Shown piece by piece: positions 34,528 to 45,575 of a stretch of DNA of 64,000 bases. The DNA is taken from assembly GCF_901000735.1 (NCBI RefSeq), contig NC_081542.1:42820238-42884237 (forward strand), given 5' to 3'. The notes below the pieces were generated by a model. That model searched no databases. It was not told where the DNA came from and saw only the letters and a list, made by a program, of their open reading frames with translations. The DNA is from Corylus avellana. Taxonomy: Eukaryota; Streptophyta; Magnoliopsida; Fagales; Betulaceae. Made by a program: the position numbers and the translations under genes. The first letter of the stretch is position 1. Every line of letters begins with the position of its first letter.

Positions 34528-34765
34528 ACTGAATGTTCATATGTTCAAAACCATGCATAAGGAATCCAGAAAACTTGTAAAATTGCAATAAACAAATACT
34601 TCTGATAGACTAGCATGTAAGCTACACTGTACATTGCAGACTTCATGACTAAAGCAATCTATCAAGAACTGAATGTTGGCATGATCAAAAACAAGACAAA
34701 AATCCCGAAAATTTGTGCCATAAACAAACACATCTGATAGACTAGCATTAAGCTACACTGTACAT
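34528..34765. repeat. Diverged direct repeat, period 140 bp
   Basis: ACTGAATGTT...CATAAACAAA...CTGATAGACTAGCAT...AAGCTACACTGTACAT occurs at 34528-34634 and again at 34668-34765 with scattered differences. It may lie in the 3' transcribed region of the callose synthase gene. Confidence 0.8.
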
Positions 34766-36738
34766 GGACAATATGTACAGAACCGAGTGCTAAATAAACG
34801 TCGTGGTTAAACCCTTTTTTTCCTGATTAATCACTTAATAAGCTGTGCCATCACAAGATCTCAAGCACTAATGACATGTGAGCTTGCAGTCAGATACTAC
34901 AGTGACAGGAAGACGAGGGGATGATGGAAAAATCATAATATGCTTTCCCCAGTAAAATGAACATTGCCACAGCACGGTACATACAACCACCTCAGTCAGT
35001 GGAAATAAAGGCAAGCTGTCTACTTCAGTTTTCTACTCCTAGTTCCACCTCATACCTGAAACACAACACAAACCAGTAAAAATGATAGAATTATGACATT
35101 AGTGGTCATCAATTACCAAATACAGAATGATGCAAATATATGTATTTTTTTTCAAATTAATCGAGAAAAGAAAGAAAAAGGCAGAACATAGAAGCACAAT
35201 CCACCCGCTGTTAGTTAATTCTTCATGCTTATTTCAATATGTGATCATTTCACACTTTTAGAGTACAAAACTATGAATCCAGAGAATGACTGCAACAATT
35301 TAGAGAATCCATGTGTTGAGAAAATGCAAACAGCAAGTAGGTCATTTGGAAGTAAGCATTTACCCAAACTTTTCGAAATGAGTTCAATTTCCTTCATTAG
35401 AGCAAAGTTCTGATGGCAATCACAATCCTCCTACCAAATCGAACATAACAAATTTGTCAAGGCCTCTTCAGAGACATCTGTTAAAATTGGAACAAATTAC
35501 TTCCAACATTTTCCCTAGGTTCCTGCAGTAACAAATACTTTCATTCTTTTTCTCATTATATTGCAGGAGTTATTTCTAGCATCAGCTTTCCATCCTTCCT
35601 ATATAAAGTGAATAAAGGCAAGTGAATAGTAAATAATAGAAGTCAGTGGAACTGGATTGAGTTGGCTTGGATAATGCCTGTCCAAATGTGGTATTATTGT
35701 TTTAATAGCATGAAACGGTGAAACCATAACAGTTTTCTTCATTCAATCACAGACAGGTTTGCATTTGTAGGCAAGGATGCAATGCATAAAATTACATGTC
35801 GTTGACTGGTTTGTGGGTTACACATTACACAGTCTTGTTTATTCAAACAACAATTGCCAAATATTTTTCTTTCCAACTTTCATAATGATTGTATAATAAG
35901 AAAAATATGACACAGGCTTAACCAAAGATCAAATGCCAAAATCTTTAGCAGGAAGAGACAGCACTAGCAAGTGACCAGTCGATAGCCAATCAAGTAGAGC
36001 TCTATAGACAAAAGAAAATAATAGGGAAGGTCAGCTTATTATTACTGGTTAGATAAATGATAAAAAGTAAGGTTATATTTTATAGAAAAAGGAAAGGATT
36101 CAAGCTATTTTTGCCATTAGCAAGGAATTTCTTCTTTTATTAGTAAGGTAGTGAAGCAGACAAGAAAGAAGATTGATTGATGAATCCATCTGCGAGAAAG
36201 ACAAACGTGAGAATGGTAAGAGCTCCATAACCAAATTGTCTTCCCATAACCAAAGAGAAAGCAAATCTTACCTCTCCTTCTTAGTGGCGGATAGTAGGAA
36301 AACCTCTCTTGTTGTCCTTCCCATCCTAAAAAAGCAGTTTTGAGGCATCTTTCCTACAAATCCTTGGCAAGTAGTGTCCTAACAAGGTGATGCCAGTTGG
36401 TCTAACGAATACTGAGGAAATGTTGCCAGCAACCCATGACTGTGCTGTTTCATGATCAGAAGGAAATGGAGGTCTATGTCACTGGACAACCCCCCTGTAC
36501 ACAAGGAAGCTCAATTACATGGACTGTCTCCATCTGCCATTCCTATGCTATAGGATTTGCTTGAGAGTGTGTCTAGGTCTTATTATTTGGATAATCTATG
36601 ACATAGTTGGCTTGGTCATTTGTGACGTGGTTATTTGAGTACTTTAGTTTCCAACGTGTCCTAGTCTTTGTGTTGGCTTGGAGGCTTTGATGACGTAGGG
36701 AAGGGATGAACTGGATTTCCCATGACACTCCCAATGAA
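34766..36738. other. Region downstream of callose synthase, possible 3' UTR exons
   Basis: No protein gene supported. On the minus strand a possible acceptor TGTTTCAG followed by GTATGAGGTGG (about 35053) could mark a last untranslated exon of the callose synthase transcript. This is inference only. Confidence 0.3.
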
Positions 36739-36748
36739 TCATTTTTAT

Positions 36749-36977
36749 TTTTTTTATTTGGCACCGGGTATCCGGAGCTTCGCTCTGACTAATCCCGGGG
36801 GTGCACAGGCCCTCGGCAAAGAGTTTCCTGCAAGTACATCTCAGTTAATTCAAGGGACGAACCCCCAATCCGATGGCCCTAAGAAGCAGTTTGCACTCCG
36901 TGAATTTCGAACCTAAGACCTTGAGGAGCTTACTCAAAGTCCTAGGCTGTCCAACCACTGAGCCAACCCCTTGGGGT
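36749..36977 (-). mobile_element. tRNA-derived SINE, family A copy 1
   Basis: Flanked by a 10-bp target duplication TCATTTTTAT (36739-36748 and 36978-36987). On the minus strand it has the head GGTTGGCTCAGTGGTTGGAC (box A), a box-B-like GGTTCGAAATT, the body GGATTAGTC, and an oligo-A tail. It shares its whole length with 59854-60095. Confidence 0.9.
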
Positions 36978-36987
36978 TCATTTTTAT

Positions 36988-38481
36988 GCTATACAAGCAT
37001 AAACAATAAGCATTTAGAATACCTGCAGGTCGAAGAGAACTGATTTGATTCATTTTCCATGTAGGGAAGCCCGCTTACTTTTTTCTCTCCATCTAAAGGG
37101 GGCTTTTTGTGCTCTCTCCTTCTCCTTCCCTTTAGAGTAATTATCAATATTAGGCTCACCAGGCGGGGTACAAAGAGAAATATATTTATTTATGGCTTCT
37201 TCACAACAAAGAGATTCCTGATCTTTGCAACTAAGGCCTTATAGAGGGAAGCTCTTCTTGTTGATTGTTAGGTCTTCGACTAGATGGAACAAACTAGATG
37301 CCTCTTATTATTATTATTATTTTTTTGATAACCGGGTATTTGGGGCTTCGCCCCAATTAGATCCCTGGGACACCGTGCCAAACAAACAAGATGCCTTCAA
37401 TTGCTTCCTGCATCCATTTGTTCTTCATTCTGCCAGCTGGCAACACCCACAAATCCCACCCTTCTGATTGTTTCAATGCCATTAGCCCTTTTTTATTCTG
37501 ATGTATGGGACTCCCTTCAAACTGATATCCTAAGATTCCCTGCAACAGGATGGTTTAAAATAATGGTCTGTTATCTCATGGAGGAGGTGAGGGGCACACA
37601 AAAGGAGGTAGACCTTCGGTGTCACCTTGAGGGAAGCCCACTAAAGTTGGATTTCAGGTAGGGGTTGGGAAATCAGAAATGAGTTCATGCCACGAACCTA
37701 AAATTCAGAAAGACTTGTTGGAAATTGCCGGTTTAGTTGGTCCAACCAAGAAAGGAATGGAAGCCTTTAGGCATTGCTTGGACTGAGTTAAGTAAAGACT
37801 AAGATACCTCACTGCACATTTTTCTATTGATAGACCTGTAATCGATGGAATTACAAATGGGGTAGGTACTAGAAGTTTTTTTGTCGGAGAGGGTTATTTG
37901 TCATCCGCTACCTTCATTTACAAATCATTTTTTATAATTTCAGTAATGGTATTCTTCTCCCAAAAAAAAAAAAAAAAATCAAGGATAAGCTTGCATTCTA
38001 GAAGTGTTGGTTTTCTTCTTCCTTCATGGTGAAGCTCCCTTCCCTTCATTTGATTGTGTCCATTTAAAGACACAAAAGATCCCCCAAGAGGCTTGTCTAA
38101 CTATCTCATTGATAGCATCCACAAGACACTGAATTAGCCTAGAAACTGAAGCATCTTTTTGCCATCTCTCATAAACTTTCAGTCCCCAGTTTCACTGGAA
38201 AATTGGAAGCTCATTCAGATATGTGTATGTGCGCATGCGCGGGCGTTTTGCGCACTTATGTATTTTTGTATGGATGGATAGATGTGTGTATATTAGAAAA
38301 GAAAAAAAGAAAAAGAAAATTAGTAGTACATTTTAATCTAGTCCCCGAGTAAAGTTTAGCTAATGCACTCTTTTTCACTGCAGATTAGTTACATTATTAA
38401 GCAAGAAAGAGTTTATGTTGAATGATGGAGGAATCCAAACTTTAAGAAAAGGTTGAGATAGAAAGTACCTCAAGTCACATC
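36988..38481. other. Spacer with a truncated SINE-like piece
   Basis: 37321-37385 (ACCGGGTATTTGGGGCTTCG, preceded by T7) resembles the 3' end of SINE family A. A poly-A tract lies at 37962-37978. The remainder, next to the callose synthase stop codon, shows no coding potential. Confidence 0.4.
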
Positions 38482-41400
38482 TCAGTTGGACTTTTTTCCA
38501 GTCAGAAGACGAGATATCTGGAGGCCCCTGCTGAATCCCTCATTGAACAGGATCCTTGTTTGCATCGACTGGAATCCTGGCAACCATGACAGTAATGCCA
38601 CGGGAGCCAAAACAATCACTCCCAACAGCAAATCATACAGCCGAGCCAAGGCAACCACAGTATCCCACACCACAGTGGTTTGCAGAAAAGGTCTAAGTAC
38701 CTGGGCTATCAATATTATGCCCCAGCCTGTTGGGATGAATGCCAAGAGACTTGTCACAAAATCAAGAAATTGGAAGGGAGTGAACTTCAGCAATAAAACA
38801 AGCACAAGTATTGTAAGCGAAATGACAAGAAACTGAACTAGTCGGTAGTAGATATGCTCTTTTGCAGCATATTTGTTCCCAGCATACGATAAGATGATGT
38901 AAATCCCAACAGCCACAACGATGTATATCCATGATAGTAAATAAACAGCTATACTTTTATTTCCACCGGTAATATGCAGCTGATACACAATGCCATACTG
39001 GAAGAAGAAGAATCGAAGATCTAAAATAATCTCCAACAGTTTGCCCCAGAGACCAGTCGTTCTCAGATGGTCCTGTTCCTCATACCACCATGTTTCCCAG
39101 CTCTGCTCTGCTTTTGTAAACACCTCACTGCTCCATATCCAATTCAAAAAATCATCAAAATCATACACAGTCTTCAGCCAATCAAATCCGGAAGGATTAA
39201 ACACAAAGGGGGCCATTATCCATGACACTACAAGAAACCAGCTTGTTATCATCAAGGCGATATAGACAAATGTGTTCTTAGTCATGCTGCTTTCAGTAGC
39301 ATATACAATTAAAATAATCCCAAGCTCAATTGCCTTCACAAAATGGCTCCGAGAATACAATCGATAGTTCTCGGCAAAGCTCTTGTGCTGCACCACAAAA
39401 CCACGGCCAGTGGCTCGATACTTTGCACCCCCATGCAGAATAGTCCGGCCAAAGAAGTGGGATTGGGTTCCCAATGAGAATGTGTAAAACAATGAAGCCA
39501 GCTGAAGCTGCATTGTCAAGAAATCCCAAATTGCTGGGAGGAACCCGTGCTCAAGAGAGTTCTCAACAACCATAGGGAGGGCAGTGAAGAGACCAAGCTG
39601 GATAATGAACTGCTGATTAAGGATTGTACCAAGAGCTTTATTGTTACTAGTATTGGACAGTGGGGTATTGGACAGTGGGGCATCTTCAATACCACTGAGG
39701 GCAAGATAAAGGCGGCCCCACAAAAATGCATAAACAGTCAGTACCACCATCATTGAATTGAAGTAGAACCCAACAGTTGTGTAGAAAACTGAAAGCATTC
39801 TGAAGAAATCCAATCTATGACCCAACCGATATACATCTCTGCTCAAAACCTGCTCACCATTGCCACTGGCAACCTTGGCCTCAAACATTGCGATCTGATT
39901 TAACCCAACATCCCTCCCCTTGCCAACCTGTATATACTCATGGTGTGTCACATTGCCACCTCGCAGAGTGCAATTGAAGCCAGAAAATATATCCTCGCTG
40001 ATATTTATCACTTTAGAAGCCTTGCTGATTCCACCCCGACTCAAGAACCAGAACCTGTCAAATACATCTGGGTGCCCATAATGCATTCTCACCTTTAAAG
40101 GGTTTGCCAGAACACGCTGGCCCAAGGTCACAAAACTTGTCTCCTGAGCAGACATAAACCAAGCAAGTGAAGACACTGAACCGGTGAAAACATTCTCACG
40201 AACCCCCAAGATAGTTGGCTTCCTGATACCATAATAGTTATTGAATTCCTCCAACAAATTCCGCATCTTGAGAGCCTCTTCAAAATAGTTATCTTGGTTC
40301 ATGTCAATGGTCTGAAGAGCATCACCTCGGGTGAAGATTATGGCATGGTTTTGATTTTCTGGTTTGCCTTCCCCAAGTTTCAAGGGCCCAGGCAACTTGA
40401 TCCGATAGATCTCCACCTCCCTACGCAACTGCTGATCATATTTCACAAGAACAGAGGAATACTCAACCTCTCCCCGGTCGGAGTGAACCTCATCAACATA
40501 GGCAACTCGAAGAGCCTCATTGTTTTTCATCAAATATAATATATCTTCAGCACGGGAGTCTCCCTTTGCCTTATGTAGCCCATACATCTGGCAGGCAACC
40601 ACATATGTGAATTTCATAAGAGCACTCCCATACTCGTGTCCTTTAAACAAAAGATTTACGTTGCTAGTTGCTCTGTTTAGATTCTGCAAAGGTAATGGCA
40701 TACCCAAGTGTGGACCATCCAAACCATCTCGTGGTCCCTCCTTTATGTCCATCTCAGATGCAGTATCAAGAAAGGAAAGCATCTTGAGAGCTCTATAATA
40801 ATACATCATTCCTCTCACAGTGCGGGATAAGGTCTGGCCTCTGTACGATGCCCAAAGACGAACATCCCTTTGTTTTGTCTCCAAGGGATCATCGCCATTC
40901 TGCACGCTGTCTCTGCGCATCCGCTCCAAAAAATTTTCCCACTCATCTTCATAGATCTTCTGCAGATAAAACAGGGTGGAAATGCCATCTTCATTTTCAC
41001 TTCGAAGATTCAGTAGGCCATAGAGAACGTCTTCGTCATAGTAGGGTGTGAGAACACTGAAAGCCAACATTTTTTCAACAGCCGGAGCACGGGGCATGTT
41101 CATAAATAGTGAATTGCTAAAGAAAGCAATTCGCCTTCTTGCCTCAAGATTCCTTGGAACATTGTGCATCGAGTCCCTAGAAGTAAGAATAGTATACAAA
41201 CGCCGGATCTGCCTATCAAAGCTAGCATCGTCAGCATCAAGGAACTCGACTGCATTCTCAAAGAGCAACCCTGCATCACTGGTTGGACTACGAGGTGCCA
41301 GACCTTCTGCTTTCAACTGCGCAATGGACTTCTTCGCCCTCGGAAATTCTCTGACGGAAAGTTCATACAAGGCCTGTAGTATATTCACTGCCTCACTCAG

Positions 41401-43812
41401 ATCTTTCTTTGGTTGCTTCAGAAGCTTAACAAGTGATATTAACTTAGCATGAATCTGTTGTAGCAGAGACATCTTGTATGTCACCGTGAACTGTTCATGC
41501 TTAATCTTGTCATCTATCTCCTCAAACAAATTTTGGGTGATTGAGTACTCATCTGTGCCATCTTTAATGATCATAAGAAGCAAATACTTAACGGTATCAT
41601 AAGCTTCGAGAACAGCACACCGCCGATATTCATTCTTGCATATCCTTAACCAAAGCAACCGGTCAGGGTCGTCTGCCAACTCTGTTGCCTGACTGAGAGC
41701 AAGTAGCAGCTCGTTGCAGAGGAGGAAACATGGCCATCGAATGACCCTAATGCCCCAACAATTAGGTGGCAGTTCCAAGAGCTCGTGTTCTTGATCATTG
41801 ATGAGATCTTCTTCCCTGAAAGTTGCTATGATCTCATTCCAGATCAAGGCAAACCTGGTAGCTTCCACTTGGCTGGATTCGATCTTACTGAAGGCCTGTC
41901 CAAGCCCATATCTCAGCCTGAATCGGTGGATAGCATCGCGGAGCTTCTTCACCAGAGTCAACTTGGGAATTAGGAGCAGCTCCTCCGGCATGAGATTGAA
42001 CTTTATTGCATTAGCAAAGAATTGAAACCTCAGCCTTAGCTGCTCAATATTCCTGATCTCGCCCAAATGCGAAAACAGCCCAATTGTTGCACCAACAAAG
42101 GAGGAGTAAACGGCATACCAAATTTGCAAATCCATGAAATAAATCAACACCACAGGAACCCACAACAACACAACAGCCATCCTGTTAGTGCTATTGAAAA
42201 ACTCGTGCCATTTATATGTCACCTCCGTAAGCCCCAAAATGAGCTTTGTCGGGCCAACCAAAGGCTTGATTTGAAGGAAATAACTAAAGGAAAATTTTGA
42301 AGCCAAAACAACAATCCAAAACAACGAGTACTTGAAATTATTTACTAGCCCCTCCCTCACCCCTCGACCCACGAAGATTCGGGTTTGAAACCACCATGTC
42401 AACCAGTACAACACAGGCCAATTCAATTCCTCAAGCACATTCCTAATCCATGGAACAATAAACAAAGCCAATGCCAACAATTCCGGAAGCACAAAAGCAA
42501 GAACAGCCTCAAGAAAACTTACGATCCTCCGATTGGCCTCATCGGACCACCGTCCATCCGCATTCTTCTGGTTCCAAATCCTCGCATAGAACACCGCAAA
42601 CACCACCGTCCAAGTCAGCGCCGCCGTGAACTTCAGCGCCATCCTCACACCGAGCCACGCCGTCTCCCTCGAAACCAAACTATATTGAGTCCCAGCATCG
42701 AGCGCCGATTGCCAAACCCTCAAGGCAGCCCACGTGATGAACACCGTCAGCAACTTAACCTGAGCGTCTCTACTCTTCAGGGCCTGCCATGGGAACTCTT
42801 TCCCCTCCCAAGCGACGATAAGCATCGCCTGAAAGAAGAGTATCAACATCACCCAGAGCTTGTCAAAGCTCCGAAACACGTTCCAGAACGACCTCTGCTC
42901 CACGAACCCCGTCTTCCCCACTCGCTTCGCCTTTGGCGTGGTGGCGAAGAAGTTGCACGAGTAATTCAAAGGCCATTTCAGCCCATGAAAGCACCTCATA
43001 CTCCAAAAGTACTCGTTGATATCGTCGTAGTTCCTCCACGCCGAGTGCGGAGCCTTGCCGTTTCGGCTGCTCTCAACCTCGGTTTTTATCGTCTGATATA
43101 TCGGAATCACCACGCTCTTCAAGTATCCACACTCTCCCGACTGCCGCGGCAAGTATGGCGAGCCCGTTTCGGGGTCGATTTTCTCGTCGAGAACGTCGTT
43201 GAGCTCCTTGGCCATTTGATGAAATATGTAGCATATACACTCCGGCGCGAGCCGGAGGTTCGCGGACTCGCCCCAGATTAGAAGGTAAAGCGACACGTAG
43301 AGGAGCTCTCGGCGGAGACTGTTGAACTCGGCCGAACCGGTACCAGTTCTGATACGGCGGGAGGAGAGCGAGATTTGGGATTTTTGGCCGAGATAGGAGC
43401 ACCAGGAGGAGTAGTTGTTGAGGAGCTTGTTCCGGAATTTGCGGAGGACAGCCGGGTCGAGGACGTCGGGGATGTTGGGAGGTGGTTGGAGCCGCATTTG
43501 CGAGTTGGCCAGGTGGAGAACCAGGTGCTCCCTCTGGTTCTTTACGTTGTCGTTCTGGAACCCGAAGAGAACCCCCAGCCAGTCCAGTAGGTCGTTGTTC
43601 GGGTTCCACTCCGCGAACGGCGGTTTCCGGAGGTCCCCGGTGGCGCGTAGGGCAGCCGCGGCGGCGCGTATCTCCGGGTACCGCAGGGACGGGTGTTCCA
43701 CAAGGAGGTTGTGGATGGGGATTATGTTGTAGACGTCCCTTTCCTGCAGTTCCGGCAGCGCGTGGATATTGCTGCGCCTGCGAGTGGGCGCAGGCCGCTG
43801 CCGTAGGTTCAT
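38482..43812 (-). CDS. CALS11: Callose synthase 11 (glucan synthase-like 1)
   Basis: A single uninterrupted exon of 1776 residues starting MNLRQRPAPTRRRSNIHALP. It makes beta-1,3-glucan (callose) from UDP-glucose at the plasma membrane. Visible parts: N-terminal cytoplasmic region with the FKS1-like LRRELLYVSLYLLIWGESAN near residue 165, a first membrane cluster from about 319 (LWVMLILFFQAMLIVAW) to about 620, a large cytoplasmic catalytic loop with RRRIAFFSNSLFMNMP and LWASYRGQTLSRTVRGMMYY, and a C-terminal membrane cluster after LGHRLDFFRMLSVFYTT. It ends SRGLQISRLLTGKKSN. The N-terminus and C-terminus match GSL1 (CalS11) better than GSL5/PMR4 (CalS12), the other low-intron callose synthase; GSL1 and GSL5 act in pollen development and wound or pathogen callose. 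A PLSNTPLSNT micro-duplication occurs in a luminal loop. Confidence 0.95.
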   Translation of the reverse strand: MNLRQRPAPTRRRSNIHALPELQERDVYNIIPIHNLLVEHPSLRYPEIRAAAAALRATGDLRKPPFAEWNPNNDLLDWLGVLFGFQNDNVKNQREHLVLHLANSQMRLQPPPNIPDVLDPAVLRKFRNKLLNNYSSWCSYLGQKSQISLSSRRIRTGTGSAEFNSLRRELLYVSLYLLIWGESANLRLAPECICYIFHQMAKELNDVLDEKIDPETGSPYLPRQSGECGYLKSVVIPIYQTIKTEVESSRNGKAPHSAWRNYDDINEYFWSMRCFHGLKWPLNYSCNFFATTPKAKRVGKTGFVEQRSFWNVFRSFDKLWVMLILFFQAMLIVAWEGKEFPWQALKSRDAQVKLLTVFITWAALRVWQSALDAGTQYSLVSRETAWLGVRMALKFTAALTWTVVFAVFYARIWNQKNADGRWSDEANRRIVSFLEAVLAFVLPELLALALFIVPWIRNVLEELNWPVLYWLTWWFQTRIFVGRGVREGLVNNFKYSLFWIVVLASKFSFSYFLQIKPLVGPTKLILGLTEVTYKWHEFFNSTNRMAVVLLWVPVVLIYFMDLQIWYAVYSSFVGATIGLFSHLGEIRNIEQLRLRFQFFANAIKFNLMPEELLLIPKLTLVKKLRDAIHRFRLRYGLGQAFSKIESSQVEATRFALIWNEIIATFREEDLINDQEHELLELPPNCWGIRVIRWPCFLLCNELLLALSQATELADDPDRLLWLRICKNEYRRCAVLEAYDTVKYLLLMIIKDGTDEYSITQNLFEEIDDKIKHEQFTVTYKMSLLQQIHAKLISLVKLLKQPKKDLSEAVNILQALYELSVREFPRAKKSIAQLKAEGLAPRSPTSDAGLLFENAVEFLDADDASFDRQIRRLYTILTSRDSMHNVPRNLEARRRIAFFSNSLFMNMPRAPAVEKMLAFSVLTPYYDEDVLYGLLNLRSENEDGISTLFYLQKIYEDEWENFLERMRRDSVQNGDDPLETKQRDVRLWASYRGQTLSRTVRGMMYYYRALKMLSFLDTASEMDIKEGPRDGLDGPHLGMPLPLQNLNRATSNVNLLFKGHEYGSALMKFTYVVACQMYGLHKAKGDSRAEDILYLMKNNEALRVAYVDEVHSDRGEVEYSSVLVKYDQQLRREVEIYRIKLPGPLKLGEGKPENQNHAIIFTRGDALQTIDMNQDNYFEEALKMRNLLEEFNNYYGIRKPTILGVRENVFTGSVSSLAWFMSAQETSFVTLGQRVLANPLKVRMHYGHPDVFDRFWFLSRGGISKASKVINISEDIFSGFNCTLRGGNVTHHEYIQVGKGRDVGLNQIAMFEAKVASGNGEQVLSRDVYRLGHRLDFFRMLSVFYTTVGFYFNSMMVVLTVYAFLWGRLYLALSGIEDAPLSNTPLSNTSNNKALGTILNQQFIIQLGLFTALPMVVENSLEHGFLPAIWDFLTMQLQLASLFYTFSLGTQSHFFGRTILHGGAKYRATGRGFVVQHKSFAENYRLYSRSHFVKAIELGIILIVYATESSMTKNTFVYIALMITSWFLVVSWIMAPFVFNPSGFDWLKTVYDFDDFLNWIWSSEVFTKAEQSWETWWYEEQDHLRTTGLWGKLLEIILDLRFFFFQYGIVYQLHITGGNKSIAVYLLSWIYIVVAVGIYIILSYAGNKYAAKEHIYYRLVQFLVISLTILVLVLLLKFTPFQFLDFVTSLLAFIPTGWGIILIAQVLRPFLQTTVVWDTVVALARLYDLLLGVIVLAPVALLSWLPGFQSMQTRILFNEGFSRGLQISRLLTGKKSN

Positions 43813-45197
43813 GGCGGCCTCGGAGTCTTCTTGTTGTAACTGTTTCTATTTCCTCCTCAAGTGTTTTGTTTTCATTTATGAGCAGCGAGAAGTGACTGGT
43901 TTTTCGTCTTTTCTTTTTCTTTTTTCTTTTCTTCAAAGTGACGCTCTTTGGATGATACAAGTAAAGTAAAGTGACGAGAAAGGAGAAAGTACAGCGATCG
44001 CAGATAATGTTGTTTGCAGTACAGAGCTTTTACTCTGGGGCGTTTAATTTGACCAAGACGAGGGCAATACTGGAAAAATCTTCCCATTCTTTTTAACTCA
44101 TGTACACTATTTGCGGTGCCATTAAAAATTATTATTAAATTTAAAATTTAATAGTGAGTTACTTAAATGAGAAATGTTTGATGTTATTATAACGTAATTT
44201 TTAAAATTATCAATAAATTAAAAATTAATAATAATAATTTTAAAAGTTACGTCACAGTTGAAAAGACATCAGCAAAATACTAGAAGAACGCTTAATATTT
44301 CTTATCTAAATTTAATAAGAATTTTTAATGCTATAGTAATGTGCCTTTAAGTGGTTAAGAATGAAAGTCTATATAACATTTCTCAAACTATATATGCATT
44401 CACGTGTGATATTTAGGATATTGTGTAGGGTAGCAGTGGCTAGATTCTCTTACTCAAATGGCTTTGTAGTTCGACTTCCTATGATGGCTAGTTTAGAAGT
44501 GGTTTGGCTGCTTCTAATGGTTAGTTTTGGGTAATTGTGGCTAGTTTAGAAGTGGTTTGGCTGCTTCTAATGGTTAGTTTTGGGTAATTGAATTACCATT
44601 TTGACCATTTAAGTAATTTGACCACCCGACGATCATAGGAAGTTGTTCAGACACTCTTTCACCACACCCTAACTTTTTTGTTTATTTTTTATGTTTACTA
44701 TTACAATCTAGACCATTTATTTAAAATGGGCAACCAAGATAAAATGAAAGGAAAAATAAAAAAAAATAAAAAAAAAAGCCCATAAAATTAACAGTTCTTT
44801 GCGATAGAATTTTATAATGTTCAAAAGGTATTAAACTAGTTCATCAAACTATTAAAGTGTGTCAAAAATGTCCCATATGTTTTTATATTCCTATAATACC
44901 CCTAATCTTTTAAAAATTAAAAAAAAATTAATAAAATAAAAAATAAACTAAACTATTTTTAAACAAACAATAAATTTTTTTTTAAAAAAAAAAAAACCAA
45001 GAGGTGAATAAATAACTTTTTTTTTTTTGATTGAATAAAAAATTAGCAACTATTGTTGGCTTAAACTACAAATAGCTCGTGTTGTATAAAAAATATGGAT
45101 AAATACAAAATTAAACCTTGTGGTTGGCTCAATTGGCAGCCACCCCTTTCCCTTTTTTTATTTTATTTTTTATTTTATTTTGACAAATTAATTTTTT
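43813..45197. other. Callose synthase promoter region and spacer
   Basis: The first 200-300 bases are probably the leader and promoter of the minus-strand gene. About 44110-44300 carries AT-rich inverted arms like the foldback element at 29049-29175. A perfect 53-bp tandem duplication is listed separately. Nothing coding. Confidence 0.45.
44486..44590. repeat. Perfect 53-bp tandem duplication
   Basis: GGCTAGTTTAGAAGTGGTTT...GGTAATTGT occurs at 44486-44538 and again immediately at 44539-44590. Confidence 0.95.
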
Positions 45198-45566
45198 CGG
45201 TAAAGTTCACTTAATCTCCTCAAACTACCATCCGAATGACAATTTACCCCTAAACTATCAATTGCCACAATTTACCTCCAAAACTACCAAAACAATAACA
45301 TTATACCCCAAATTTTAACAAAATGACAAAATTACCCTTACTAAAATAAAAACAAAAATAATAAAATTAATTAATTTTTTTTTCAAATTTTAAGGGTATT
45401 TTTGCTTTATTGAAAATTCTACAAGAGTAATTTCATCATTTTGTTAGCATTGGAGGTACATTATCATTGTTTTTAGTAGTTTGTGAGGTGAATTGTCATA
45501 ATTAATAGTTTAATAAGTAAATTGTCCTTAGAGTGATAGTTTGAAAAGATTAAGTAAACTTTACCC
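45198..45566. mobile_element. Mutator-like foldback MITE with 9-bp target duplication
   Basis: Long terminal inverted repeats of about 140 bp each: the left starts GGTAAAGTTCACTTAATCTC and the reverse complement of the right starts GGTAAAGTTTACTTAATCTT. Pairing continues through CAATTTAC, CAAAATGA and AAATTAC blocks. A perfect 9-bp direct repeat TAATTTTTT flanks it (45189-45197 and 45567-45575). Long inverted repeats with a 9-bp duplication are the mark of Mutator-like elements. 369 bp, no coding capacity. Confidence 0.9.
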
Positions 45567-45575
45567 TAATTTTTT

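Noticed and set aside
42385..43960. Long reading frames on both strands overlapping the callose synthase N-terminus
   Set aside because: They are out-of-frame shadows of a GC-rich coding region; the callose synthase frame has full family similarity.
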